In this document: positions 36,001 to 47,318 of the stretch, piece by piece
How positions within the stretch are numbered: position 1 is the stretch's first letter
Layout: each line of letters opens with the position of its first letter
DNA from: Alisma plantago-aquatica
Taxonomy: Eukaryota > Streptophyta > Magnoliopsida > Alismatales > Alismataceae
Length of the DNA: 64,000 nt
Assembly (NCBI GenBank): GCA_963693085.1
Contig: OY856413.1
Span: 537,496,879-537,560,878, forward strand
Reading direction: 5' to 3'
Made by a program: the position numbers and the translations under genes
Notes under the pieces: generated by a model
Databases searched by the model: none
Told to the model about the DNA's origin: nothing
Seen by the model: only the letters and a program-made list of their open reading frames with translations

Positions 36001-39000
36001 TATCCATGATTTTTTTGTATCAAAAAGGGGTTCAATCCTATTCATCCTACACCTAAGAGCAAGCCAAATACTAGAGTTACAAAGGAATCATTCTCGTAAC
36101 CAAACATTGACAACCCATAAAAGGTTCATCATGCAACAATATAGGAAAAGATGCCCCCATTGTGCCCTCAGTCTCGCGAAGACAAATGCCCAACTAAACC
36201 TCCTTGGAAACACAAAAAGAACCACACCACCTCATCAAATATAGCCATTAGGAAAAAAACCAACCCCACCACCAACAAATAATAGAACCACCCTACTACC
36301 AACCCAAAACCATCAGGATACATCCTACCCAAGGTTCACTCACCCAAAACAACCACCACATCTGCCCCCCTCCAATGAGCATCAAAAGGAAAACACCGAC
36401 CTCTAACACAACACCTAAACCTCCCCAACAAGTGAACATGTTGGAACCTATAAAGAGAAACACCAATACTTGAAGAACCTCAATAACCAAACAATTGAAA
36501 ATGACCACCAAACAATTCATAACCAACCAACCAAAGGATCCTTGTCAACTCATTTTCAAAAGTGATACCCTTTGAACATTCCTCCTTTTCTCAGACTTGA
36601 GTCTTGGTAATAGAAGCTTTCCAAACTGCCTCTACTCTTAAGACCACATTTATAGTCTTCAACATCAGAGAGACTACACTCAAAACTTCTAGTCTTTATC
36701 CCTTGATCTCTGACTCATCCTACCTCTACTAAGGCATCATGCCTGCGTATTCTTATGATCATGTTGAAACTCAACAAAGTCTTTGAAATGCATGTGAGCT
36801 AGAGACGCATAAGTATTGTCCTAGTCTCTCACCCATCTCGTAGGCTTGAAGCACCTATTCATGTGTCCATCCCTGGTACTCTGGCAGTAGTGTGTTTGCA
36901 CCCCTAGAACAATGGATGCAGTTTCAAATCTATGACTCCCTGGATATTGGAGTGATATCGTTAGGGCCTAATTGAGGATTCTAAGATCCCTTCCCAAGCC
37001 ATTGACAAGTAGGTCATCTTCAACCATACCAAATTCAGAAATCATTGTGAGGTTAGTAGTGTAGCATTGACATTAAAAGGAAATTCCCAAAAGATGTGGC
37101 ACATCATCCTTCAAATCTTAAATTTGTAACAACATTACAGACTCATCAGATTTTGACCTTCTACATCTCAATATCACTGTCATGGAGCCAAATGATTTGA
37201 CAATTTCTTTCACTGACTCATCGTCTTTATAGTGAAGGAATGTCTTGACACAAAAACCAAGTTGTTTCCTTCAACCTTCCCATCATAGACCCATCCACCT
37301 TCTTAAGGCATTAGATCCTTACCCCTTAGTCATTGTGGAAATTTCTCAAGCACCTATTACACATCCTGAAGTCCTAAAAAGAACACAATGGCTCTCCTAT
37401 TTGCAATCCTAACCAGCTATCTAGAATAAGGCCAATGCTTCATGAATGTCTGAGCGTGATCTCCCAATCATCATCTTCCATCCATTTAGCCTCAATAGCC
37501 TTCTTCAGACTGTCAACATTCATGCTCGTAACTTCATCCACATCAAGTAGGCTCACCATCATTTTTACACGTGATGTGCACATTACAACCAACAAAAGGT
37601 AGGTGAATGAAAAAGTCTAGGCATGATGGGGGAGTGGGATAGTGAGAGGGAATGATTACATCGCCCATCAAGATACACAGTAGGATGAAATTTGTAGCAA
37701 CCTTGGGTTGGGTGTGGCATGCTTGCTACTGATCCCTTTGCAAGCATGTAAAGAAAGCATCATATGGTACTACAAAGAAGGGTCACATATTTTATATCCC
37801 TCATGTGCCTATCTGACGATCATCCTCTTTGTTGGTCTGATCTAGTGAACCCCTAGGGGAAGACTCTGAGATTTTTATGGAATGATACATCTGGTCTTCA
37901 AACATTGGAACTTGAATGATTTATGCCCTGCTTAAAATATCCAGATTGACAATAGGAGGCGAAGTTGAATGTTACTTCTACCACCACTCTATTGGTTGTC
38001 AAACTGAACGCCCTTTTACTTGCTTACATAGAGTATGGGATGTTCCTTCGTATCGATAGTGTGGATCCTATGGGTGTAGGAGGCATCAGAGCCAACCCCA
38101 ACAACTAATGATTGTTGGGACCCACCAACCTAGTCGCAGAAGAAATAGAGGTTTAACCGTTGAGCATGAATAGCTGCAACTTAAGTGGTGAAATATTCCA
38201 TGAGGTTTGGTCACCAGGTAGAGAGGGAATGTGGATCCTCTTGCTAAAGCTATCAAACCACCATAGATGGTTTGGGGATCCCCCCGATGCCCCTTATTTG
38301 TGATATCTATGGCTTGTTGATCTTTCTTGCGCCCTTATGTTCATATGGATCTTAATCTTATCTCCTCACCTTCAATATTAGGAAATATCTTTACATATGA
38401 TCAATTTGATGTGGATGTCCCACATAGTTCATATGTTGACCCCTAATGGTATAAATCAAATATGTTGATTTTTTCACATATGTGGGAGTGTTGAACCAAA
38501 TGTTGAATATATGATCCCTTGACTTTGGGGACTTCCATCCAACCTTGAATTGTGATTCTTATGTCCTTGTCTTGTTGACCTAATCTTATATCTTAATGGA
38601 ACTTCATGTTTTGATGTAACTTAGCCTCTTCTACTCTATTATGAGTCTTTGACCTTGAAATGTACATAAGTGACCTAAATCTCATAATCGCCATGTAAAA
38701 TGAGTAGAACCTCAAAATGACATGAAACTTGAACTACATCTTCATAGTGGACCTTTGATTATTAAATATCATCAATTATGTAATCAATCAATTTGGAACC
38801 TAACCAAAACCCTAATAATGGAGATAAATAGGGCTAGTTATGAGAATCTAATACATGCATGTGATATTATCATAATTTGGTCCTTGATTGTGATGTAGAT
38901 GTTCAAATATAGGTTAAGAACTTTTTTAATCAGGTACATGCTTAAATAATTACATGATTATGGTTTTCTTGCTTGAATGTTTATATGTATGTATGTTTGT

Positions 39001-39340
39001 TTACATGCACATATTTTCATGTGGTATTGTACTCGATGTTTTGTCTTGTCAATTTTATAGCTTGAACGCATGATATATATATATGTCCTTACAAAAATCT
39101 TGTGGACATTCCTATATTCTTGGGGTAAGTACACAAGGTTGGCATCCTACTTGAGTTGTCAAGCTAGCTCAAACCATATTGATAAATACAGACATCTAAT
39201 GGGTGTGAGCCTTAAGAACCCTCACAGACCCCTTCTGATGGGAGGTTGGTGATAGTCCTTAGGATACATGATACTTTAGGATAATGGAGTAAAATGATGA
39301 AAACATGTTTTTTCTTCTTCTAAGTAATTAACTCTTTTAC
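36001..39340. other. No recognisable gene; probably decayed retroelement DNA
   Basis: The minus strand between 36030 and 37560 has pieces that look protein-like in several frames (for example SLKKAIEAKWMEDDDWEITL near 37460-37520) but no complete domain. At 38220-38260 the plus strand reads GNVDPLAKAIK, similar to the end of a LINE RNase H. Neither is strong enough for a call. Confidence 0.4.
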
Positions 39341-41286
39341 TCTTACTCATGTACATTTATAAATCTTTTCAAATTATGAAAACCTTAGATACGTGTATAT
39401 TTCTTCCATGTACTTAGGGATGGAAATGAAGTGTTTTTGGTTTCTCCATTCATTGTTTTGTTGCATCCATAAAAATATCTACAATGACCACCTAGTCCCA
39501 GAGGAAACCATCAAGATGGACATTTGTGGTCGGGGAACCATGGAGAACCATCCTACTAAAAAGTTTGTTGCAAAAAATTGACAAAATGTTTATAACCCCT
39601 TTCCCTAGCTTCACTCTCCCTCCATTGTCAAATACTACTCTTGATCTCCCCTCATGATAGTCAAGTGCATGCACAATTATCATTTTACATCCTACTATAG
39701 CAAAAGAACTAATGACCAGAGACATACTAATCCATAAGCCCTAAAGTATAGGATTTTGTTTCACAATGTTGATTGTGTTGACATTGCCATGGTTCAAACT
39801 TGTCAAAAATATATCATTGTCAAAGAGTGACTATCAGACTAACTACAACATCATGTTGTCTTGGATGGGTCCTCAGTGGAAGGCCAATCCTTTAGGTGTA
39901 GCAGAAACTGGATACTACTGAGGTGGATATGTGAGAGGGTATAGTGAGCGCTGGATATGGGGGAAGGTGTAGTGGTCATCATGATTTTTGTGTTGGCTCT
40001 AGTAGGAATGGATGAATGTTACATTGTGGAAGTGGTGGTAGTTTTGGCAGACATAGTTATGGCGATTACGGAGGAGGCGATGGCGAATGATTACACGGTG
40101 ACAACATTGACAATTATGGCAGCCATAGTTACAGTGGAGAAGGAGGCAGAACCATGAAAGTCATAGTGCTGTTAGTGGTGGGACACCAACAGGTTTCCAT
40201 ATAACAATGAGGGTGGGTACATATGATTGTGACGTTTATGCTAGAGATTAACGATGCATTGTGAATGTTGCATTGGTTATATGGTGATGGCAATGGAAAC
40301 AATGGCAGGTCCTCCATGGTAACATGGCTTGATCGGGTCGCTACAATGACAGTGGAGGGGGTTCTTCTTGGAGGTGATGGTGATTCGTGCCAACATGAAT
40401 GAAGTCACACGTGGAGCTGGTTAGGGTTCCCACTTTCAACTTCTCCATTAATGTGATTTTCCTATCTAACCAAACCATCACCTGAGAGAATGTATGGTTA
40501 TGTCGAATTATGGTATGGGTCGAGGTGGTATGGTTTGGAAGATGTGTATGGCTTTTTTGTTAAACGTGCATGTAATCAATATCATGTGTGTTGATACACT
40601 TGTTTCTTGTATGTTTTAGGTTCATAGATCGCTTGTAAGTTGATGGTTGGTGAGAAAGTGTTCATCTTATACCTTTTGTAAAATCCTAGTTTAGTGATCA
40701 GACTTGTATAATTGTCTCTTATACTTGTAATTGGAATTATGTAGCAAATAATGTTGTATAAATACTTATTTAATGTTGATATTATGTTAGTTTTTTCATC
40801 TAGTTATATGTTTATATATATTAAAAATTTATGCTTTCTCTTACGCACTTTGATATTACCAAGCTAGGGAAATATGTCTGGGTTCTTTTATCATTTACTT
40901 TCTAGTCATTTAGAGTTTAGATATGGGTAACAAATGTTTATTTGTCACAAGAATGCTTAAAGTTTTGGGTGGTTGATACATTCATATTTTTTATAGTAGC
41001 TATAAACATCTTCATCTTTCCTTAGAATGTGGAGTTATAATTGTGTTTTTCTCCCATATCTTAGTAAACTTTACTTTTATGTAGGAAAAAATATGATTTC
41101 AATTGATATTCATGACTCATTCAAATAATTCTTAACATCCATTCCAAAGAATTTGCTAAACATGTGAAGAGCACATCCAATTGATAGATGAGGTCCCAAC
41201 ACACTTGAAGGAACACTAATAATAAGCTTATAATTATTGACTAGTTGGGATCTTTATAGTTGAACACTCACTTTACATACTCGACC
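39341..41286 (+). pseudogene. Possible decayed glycine-rich RNA-binding-protein-like sequence, otherwise unrecognised
   Basis: From about 40018 to 40150 one plus frame reads CGSGGSFGRHSYGDYGGGDGE, a stop, and then NYGSHSYSGEGG. Near 40340 another frame gives RYNDSGGGSSW. Such Gly/Ser/Tyr repeats occur in the C-terminal half of hnRNP-like RNA-binding proteins. I could not find an RNP1/RNP2 pair upstream, and stops are frequent, so this is at best a pseudogene and might be chance low-complexity coding. The rest of the interval is AT-rich and featureless. Confidence 0.22.
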
Positions 41287-41575
41287 TATAATGCCTGGGG
41301 CCACTGCCCAAGGATGTAGTAGAGTTTCAAGAATGCCGACAGGCCCCACAGACCACCACTAGCCTTAATTGCATGATTTTTCCTCACTCAAGCGCAAGCC
41401 AGGATAAACTTCCTGACTGGTCACCCATCCTAGTACTACTTCAAGATGAGCACGCTTAACTATGAGTTCTTTAGTGATGGGCTCCCAGAAAAGGAGGTGC
41501 ACCTTGATATATGAGTAGTCCAATCATTCCTTTTAAGATCATGTTATTCGAGGCATCAAATCTTGGGACGTTACA
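41287..41575 (-). mobile_element. 3' LTR of Cassandra with 5S rRNA domain
   Basis: The minus strand carries TAGTTAAGCGTGCTC, then AGTAGTACTAGGATGGGTGACC (about 41422-41475), corresponding to the second half of plant 5S rRNA including its internal promoter region. The outer end reads TATAATGCC instead of TGTAACGCC (5' LTR). Confidence 0.9.
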
Positions 41576-41588
41576 ATCTCCCCCACTT
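41576..41588 (-). other. Polypurine tract of Cassandra
   Basis: Minus strand AAGTGGGGGAGAT, directly before the 3' LTR start TGTAACG. Confidence 0.85.
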
Positions 41589-41803
41589 AGACTCTTGACG
41601 TCCTCGTTAAGGCTCAACTATTTGGCCTCATAAGATTACCCCATTTCAGTGCAGAACCAGAATGGACCATGGACACCCAGCTCCCGATCATAGAATACTA
41701 GCGCAAGGGTGGCTAAATCACCATGGACGACCCTTTCCAACTTGCCTGGACTGCACAGCTCAAGAATGGCATGCCATATGCCCATGTGAGCCCCACTACT
41801 GGA

Positions 41804-41824
41804 GGGGTTATGGCTCTGATACCA
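41804..41824 (-). other. Primer binding site of Cassandra (initiator Met tRNA)
   Basis: TGGTATCAGAGCCATAACCC on the minus strand, two bases after the 5' LTR end; a long, clean match to the Met PBS. Confidence 0.92.
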
Positions 41825-41826
41825 TT

Positions 41827-42115
41827 TGTAACGCCTGGGCCAACTGTCCAAGGCTGTAGTAGAGTTTTAGGAATGACGACTGGCCCCAGAGACCACCACT
41901 AGCCTTAACCGTGCTTTTTCCTCACTCAAGAACAAGCTACGATAAACTTCTCGACTGGTCACCCATCTTAGTACTACTCCAATCTGAGCACACTTAACTA
42001 TAGAGTTCTTTAGTGATGGGATCCCATAAAAGGAGGTGCACCATGGTGATATGAGTAGCCCGTTCATTCCTTTTAAGATCATGTTATCTGAGGCATCAAA
42101 TCCTGGGACGTTACA
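41827..42115 (-). mobile_element. 5' LTR of Cassandra with 5S rRNA domain
   Basis: Same layout as the 3' LTR. The 5S-like part (about 41957-42025) reads GGGATCCCATCACTAAAGAA and AGTAGTACTAAGATGGGTGACC on the minus strand, with an ACTAAA insertion relative to true 5S between CCATCA and GAACTC. Confidence 0.9.
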
Positions 42116-42122
42116 ATCTGTT

Positions 42123-42161
42123 GAGTTCTGATGGGATCTAGTGCATTAGTGCTAGTGTGAT
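42123..42161 (-). pseudogene. Fragment of 5S rRNA (5' half) next to Cassandra
   Basis: The minus strand reads ATCACACTAGCACTAATGCA then CTAGATCCCATCAGAACTC. Against the plant 5S rRNA 5' half as I know it, this is 35 of 39 identical, and lacks the ACTAAA insertion seen in the adjacent LTR. It stops at AACTC, seven bases from the Cassandra end. It is not a complete 5S gene: the 3' half is not on the other side of the element. Confidence 0.65.
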
Positions 42162-42409
42162 AACACCGAAGAAGTAGTTTGAGTAGAAAAGGATTAAATT
42201 ACAAGATCCTTGTCTCAAACCAAATACATGAAACCAATTTGTCCAAATATCAAAAAGTGACCTTTCATAACTTTAGCCTATTCAAATAAGTACTATTTGT
42301 TTCAATCAAATTTGAATTTTGACAAATCAACTATATGACCAAAGAGACTATGAAACAATCAAATACCAACACCCACCATTCCTTGATTTGTTAAGAGAGT
42401 TGTTTGCAC

Positions 42410-43073
42410 ACACAAATTAACTAGGGAAGGAAATCTATAGAGTTTAAGCATTAACAAACAACAATCAACTCACCCACAAGTTAATGGGTTAATCATAGTA
42501 TAGAAAAGGGTCAGACCCAAGAGACAATCTAGTTAAGAATCACTTGTAGAACCAACTATCAAGAACAATATTTTAACCTGATAGTTCAGGGTGATTATGA
42601 ACTAAGATAGAGATTAAAGATTGAAATGTAATGGCTTAAACTAAAGATTTATTTCAAATTATAAGAAGTACTGGGATGTCTTGATTTCACCATCATCACC
42701 TAGTACCTATCTAGTAGTTACAACTCAATTAATTTCTCATAGATTGAACTAGAACCGAGTGAAGTGGATTGAAAATTCACAAGGACCAAATTCCCAATGG
42801 TCTTGAGGTCTCGTTACCCATATTTCACAATTTATTTGTCCTATAAGATCAGCTTCATGACCGCATCTAGGATCATAGGCTTTCGTTTTGTAATCTGGCC
42901 CTATGTTTCATGGTATCCACATTTAGGGTTATATCAAACAATACTAAGAGAGTGATCAATTTAGATAGTAAGCAAAACTCGAATGGAAAATAGTCTAATC
43001 ACATGATAAACATCAAATTTGATAATGAAAAGATAGTCTATGTGCAATGGGGCTACTCCCCATGCTCCACTGA
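42410..43073 (-). mobile_element. Athila/Tat-like LTR E, 3' portion
   Basis: Inferred as the continuation, across the CACTA insertion, of the LTR beginning at 53525. The block shares layout with the R/U5 end of LTR B: a GGGTCAGACCC phrase near 42508 and GGGGCTACTCCCCATG near 43049, comparable to CCCGAGTCGAACTCAGGG and CCCGGGCTACTCTCGG in B. The exact end is uncertain by at least 100 bp. No coding content. Confidence 0.4.
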
Positions 43074-43119
43074 AACTAGTACAACAATGGTCTTTAGTGT
43101 CGGGTTTTTAAGCCTATAG

Positions 43120-43760
43120 CGTCACTTTTTAACCGACTCCTAAGTGGTCGTCGCTATAGAATTTGACCTACAGGGTTGGTTTTTTTAACCAAAGAAAACC
43201 GACACAATAGGCTGTAAAAAATGAGGAAGAAACTGCGACCAAAGTTGTAAGGTCAGTTATCAAGCTCAATCTATAGACATGTAGCATCAGTTTTCTTAAA
43301 TAACCGATCGTAGAAGTTCACTCTAAGGTCGGTTATTTAAGAAAACCGATGCTACATGTCTACAGATTGAGCTTGACAATCTATAGACCTGTAGCATCAG
43401 TTTTCTTAAAAAACTGACCTTAGAAGTTCACTCTAAGGTCGGTTATTTAAGAAAACCGATGCTACAAGTCTACAGATTGAGCTTGACAATCTATAGACCT
43501 GTAGCATCAGTTTTCTTAAACCTACCTTAGAGTGAACCTATAAGGTTGGTTATTTAAGAAAACTAATGCTACAAGTCTATAAATTGTAACCACACATGAC
43601 CGTGCTACGCGGCACGACCGTGCTACCATATCCCAACACGACCGTGCTACACAACACAGTCATGCTACCAGAAGCCAACACGACCGTGCTAAGCGGCACA
43701 ACCATGCTAAGTGACACGGCCGGAATACCTACAAGGTTGGTTTTATTAAATAACCGATGC
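43120..43760. repeat. Left subterminal repeats of the CACTA element
   Basis: Three tandem units of about 115 bp (from 43264) each hold an inverted repeat: TAGCATCAGTTTTCTTAAA on one arm and TTTAAGAAAACCGATGCTA on the other, so each unit can fold into a hairpin of roughly 28 bp per arm. A cluster of CACGACCGTGCT words follows at 43596-43725. Subterminal repeats of CACTA elements bind the TNPA-type protein. Confidence 0.85.
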
Positions 43761-44040
43761 TAGAAGTTGCATTTTTTTTAAAAAAAATTGCAAAAACAAA
43801 AATAGAACAGAAGAACAAGAAGAACCAGGATATGGGAGAGGGGAGCATTGATGCTCAACCGTCACCATTCCAAGCAACACATTCATAACAAAAATGATTC
43901 ATATATTTAGTTGAGTTACACATAATCACATCATAATTTACAAAATGATAGATTGCAAGTCTGAGATGATATTAAATGTTAGATACAAAAGTAAATTTGA
44001 AAGAGTACTAAAACCATATACATAAATGGAGCTGACATAT

Positions 44041-47000
44041 TTAATCCAATGCTATATTGACTTCATTTAGAAAAGCATCTGACCACTCTTCTCGGAATTC
44101 ATTTAAGTCCACAAGTGTGTAAGGCTGAGTTGTAAAGATCTGTAATAGAAAATGCACATGCTAATATTTATAAAATGACTAAAACCACTTGAAAATTTAT
44201 GATGTTATTCTTTATTACCTGATCTATAGTCTGAATGTCATATGATGCTTGTTTGACAATAGCTTGCATATATTTCATTACATAGTAGCCACAAGCCCAG
44301 TCATTATTTTGTATAGGACACTACAAATAATGAATTATACTTAATGTTAGTAAACTACTATAAATAGGATTTGAGATAAGAATATAACAGTTGACATATA
44401 AGAGTTGAAAATTCATACATAGAAGACTAAGCAGTTGTCAAAGTATCTACCTTGACATTTTTCAAAGTCAATGTCTTTAATTTTGTGGGTATTTGTCCTC
44501 CACCTTCACGAAAAGCCTTTATACCCCTATCAATTAAATGATAGTTGGTAAAATAAAAATTCTAAATAGAAATATCATGTTGAAGCATTGACTAAATTTA
44601 TGCTTACTCCATAGTTGGCAATTGCAATTTGTGGCCCCTTGTTGTTATTCCTATTGGGTCAAGATAATAAAGAGTCATCAATTTTGGGACAACCACCAAT
44701 AATTCCCAATGTCTAGCTCTGAGTAAGAATAAAACAAACATTAAAATAAAGAAATTTATTCATTATTAAAATTATACTGAATAATAATACTTACTTGACG
44801 TTAAAAGGAATTAGGATAATTTCTTTCCCCACACTAGCAAAATATTTGAATGCAGTATAGAAGTATTCATTCACATCATCAATGTGTGTCTCCACTTGAC
44901 TAGTGATTGAAGGATTTAACAATCCAACATTCCTTATATCAAAGTTTATCTTCTCGGTATATAAATGGCTGTAAAACATTTATAATCATTTCATATATTA
45001 GAAATAAGCTAAAAATGTATAGTGGAGTTTTCTATATTGATGAATCCTTACCATATCTATACTTCTAATATCGAAGTATTTTGTCAATCATACTGGAACA
45101 CATCTTTAATATCATCAAGAAAAATAAAATTCTCAAAGTCCCTCCCAGCTGCATCTTCTGTTAAATTGACCAACATATGTGATCCCGAGCTTCGGTTGGC
45201 TAAGTATCGACACAAACATCTACATTTGCTTCCCAATTCGTCGAATGTAGCTTTGGGAATGAAAGATGGCCTGGGCATAGGAGGACGACTAGAAGAATTT
45301 TTACTTTTTGGTTTACAAACTTGTTAATTAAATTACATACTTATATTACACGAGTTCATATATGTAGTCAAAAATGAAAAACATGGTAGATTTGAAATGT
45401 ATACCTTGTCATTGATAACCAAGTGTATAGGCCAACCCACCATAGCACCCTCAGCTTCTTCAACTATACTATATTTAGGATTAGGTATGGGTAGTGGTTT
45501 GTCCTCCATTCCGTCATACACAACATGGATGGACACACGACAAATGTCATCAGTAATTTGTTGGGAATGCAATGTACCACCAAGGTTGTATACCTTACCC
45601 ACTGCCACAACATTATATTCTGGAACCTCCACTACAAATTTACAGTTCATACCAACCTAGAATTGAAATAATATAAGTTATATAGGAAGCGGTAAACCAG
45701 ATACCTATTACAACTATATATATCATATATATATCATACTAATAACACAACATATAGAACAAAAACTTACTCCAGCTTGTTGTGGTGGGTCATTGGGAGT
45801 GCTCCCATGACCTTCTATAACTGGAGCATGGGCTTGCACCTCATCACTTGAGAGACGCACAGTGTGAATAGGTTGAGAAGGCTGAGTAGGCTGAAATGAT
45901 GACATTATTTCTTTTACTTTTTGTGTCACTAATGTTTCAACCTCCTCTTGTGTAAGACCTCCTGTAGGACCTCTTTTAGATTGCGAAGAGCCAAAATAAG
46001 ACTTGAATCAACTGATAGTTCATCCATGTGGCCAGTTTGGATGAACTTTCCTTCCTTCCTTTGCTTGTGGAGATCAATCTATTCATAGTCAATAAAAATA
46101 TTAAATCACAATATCAATTAGATATAAATAAATCTAAGTTTGTGGGAGTTACTCTTTACTTAGTTGGGATAAACCTACCATCTTTTGTGCCACCTCCTTA
46201 GTTGTAGGGTTGACAATTTCACCTGATCAATTCTTTCTAGAATCAATCCATGTCAAGTGTCAGGGTGGACGCTCAGCTTGAGTTGTACTAGACTCTTCTC
46301 CAGAAGAGGATTGCTTCTCTTGTAATTGACGGCGGAAGGCATAACCACCAAGCCCCAAGCGATGGTCATGCACATTTTTGGCCCATCTTTCCTTTTGGGC
46401 CTGGTGAATAGCCTGATCATTTAAAATGAGGTATTGCAATTTAGACTTGGCAAACATATAAAAAGATTCACTTCCTTAATTGTATAAAATTAAAGATTCA
46501 TACAATACATCACAATCTTTATTACTTGAAACTGTTCTGATTTCCTAGCTACAACAAATCTTTCCCACACCTCAGGGTCTATAAAAACATATACATCTAT
46601 TGCTTTCTTCTTTCATTTAGGATTACCTATAAATTCCCTTGTGAAATATGTCTTAAAAGCCCTCCATCGTACACCACAACGTTGTAGTACTTTTTTCTTG
46701 TGATCTTTTTCATTTAGATGAAAAACACCCTATACATACAAAAGAAGCAATAATGTTGTCTTGAAAAGGAATTAATTCCAAGCAAACTAAATTAGAATCA
46801 ATAAACAAAAAACATATTAAAATAATATCACTTCCACTCAGATATATCTTTCCATAGGAAGTCTTTTAAGGCATTAGAAACATCATGACAATTTTCTATA
46901 TCTATTGCCACCTTACTGCGTGTGGTCGCCCCTACATAATGCTTGAAAGCTCTAGCATGTTCCCCAACAGGTGCTCCTATGACATCAAACTTGACTGGCA

Positions 47001-47124
47001 ATTTCTCCCCTTTGGCCCTGAGCTCCTACAGCCTATGCATCAGTGTGGGACCTCTACTTTTCTTAGCATCACCACTACCATCCTCATGGTGCTCATGCTC
47101 AAAATTTTCATCTTCACTCGCCAT
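44041..47124 (-). pseudogene. CACTA second gene: Transposase_24-like N-terminus with Ulp1 (C48) protease C-terminus
   Basis: Start ATG at 47124 (MASEDENFEHEHHEDGSG); several exons. N-terminal parts read KLPVKFDVIGAPVGEHA, VRWRAFKTYFTREFIGNP and KERWAKNVHDHRLGLGGYAF, as in plant Ptta/En/Spm transposase (Transposase_24). A middle region (VAVGKVYNLGGTLHSQ...IPNPKYSIVEEAEGAMVGWP) is common in these proteins. The C-terminus is Ulp1-like: HWELLVVVPK (His at 44709-44711), LYYLDPIG (Asp) and QNNDWACGYYVMKYM (Cys at 44291-44293), so the catalytic triad is present. A GT-AG intron precedes the last exon, ending FREEWSDAFLNEVNIALD. In-frame stops near 47030, 46640 and 45070 disable it. Confidence 0.82.
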
Positions 47125-47318
47125 TTTAGAACCTACAAGTATACATGATAAAAGAAATATAAGTGATAATAAAAGCACAAGTGATAAAAATATACATGAT
47201 AATACATGATATATGATGTATATTTAAAAGATTACGTGTTTGAATGATAATAAAATAATTCAAAGAATACATGCCTCTAGTATTGGTTGAGTTGTTAGTC
47301 AAGTAAAATTCCTTCAAC

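Larger units (their letters stand above)
41287..42115 (-). mobile_element. Cassandra TRIM retrotransposon (829 bp)
   Basis: Two 289-bp direct repeats flank a 251-bp non-coding centre. The minus-strand order is: LTR from TGTAACGTCCCAGG (42115) to GGCGTTACA (41827); PBS TGGTATCAGAGCC; short internal segment; purine tract AAGTGGGGGAGAT; second LTR from 41575 to 41287. Both LTRs contain 5S rRNA sequence, the defining feature of Cassandra. It encodes no protein and needs enzymes from other elements. No matching 5-bp duplication is apparent at the two ends (CGACC and ATCTG), so the flanks have changed or the ends are slightly misplaced. Confidence 0.92.

Noticed and set aside
36030..37560. Minus-strand L1 ORF1 or endonuclease remnant
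   Set aside because: A few suggestive fragments in different frames but no motif that could be placed with confidence.
38200..38330. LINE RNase H tail (GNVDPLAKAIK)
   Set aside because: Only about ten residues fit and the surrounding frames have stops; not enough to call an element.
41415..42025. Two 5S rRNA genes
   Set aside because: The matches lie inside paired LTRs with PBS and PPT and contain an insertion, so they belong to Cassandra, not to functional 5S genes.
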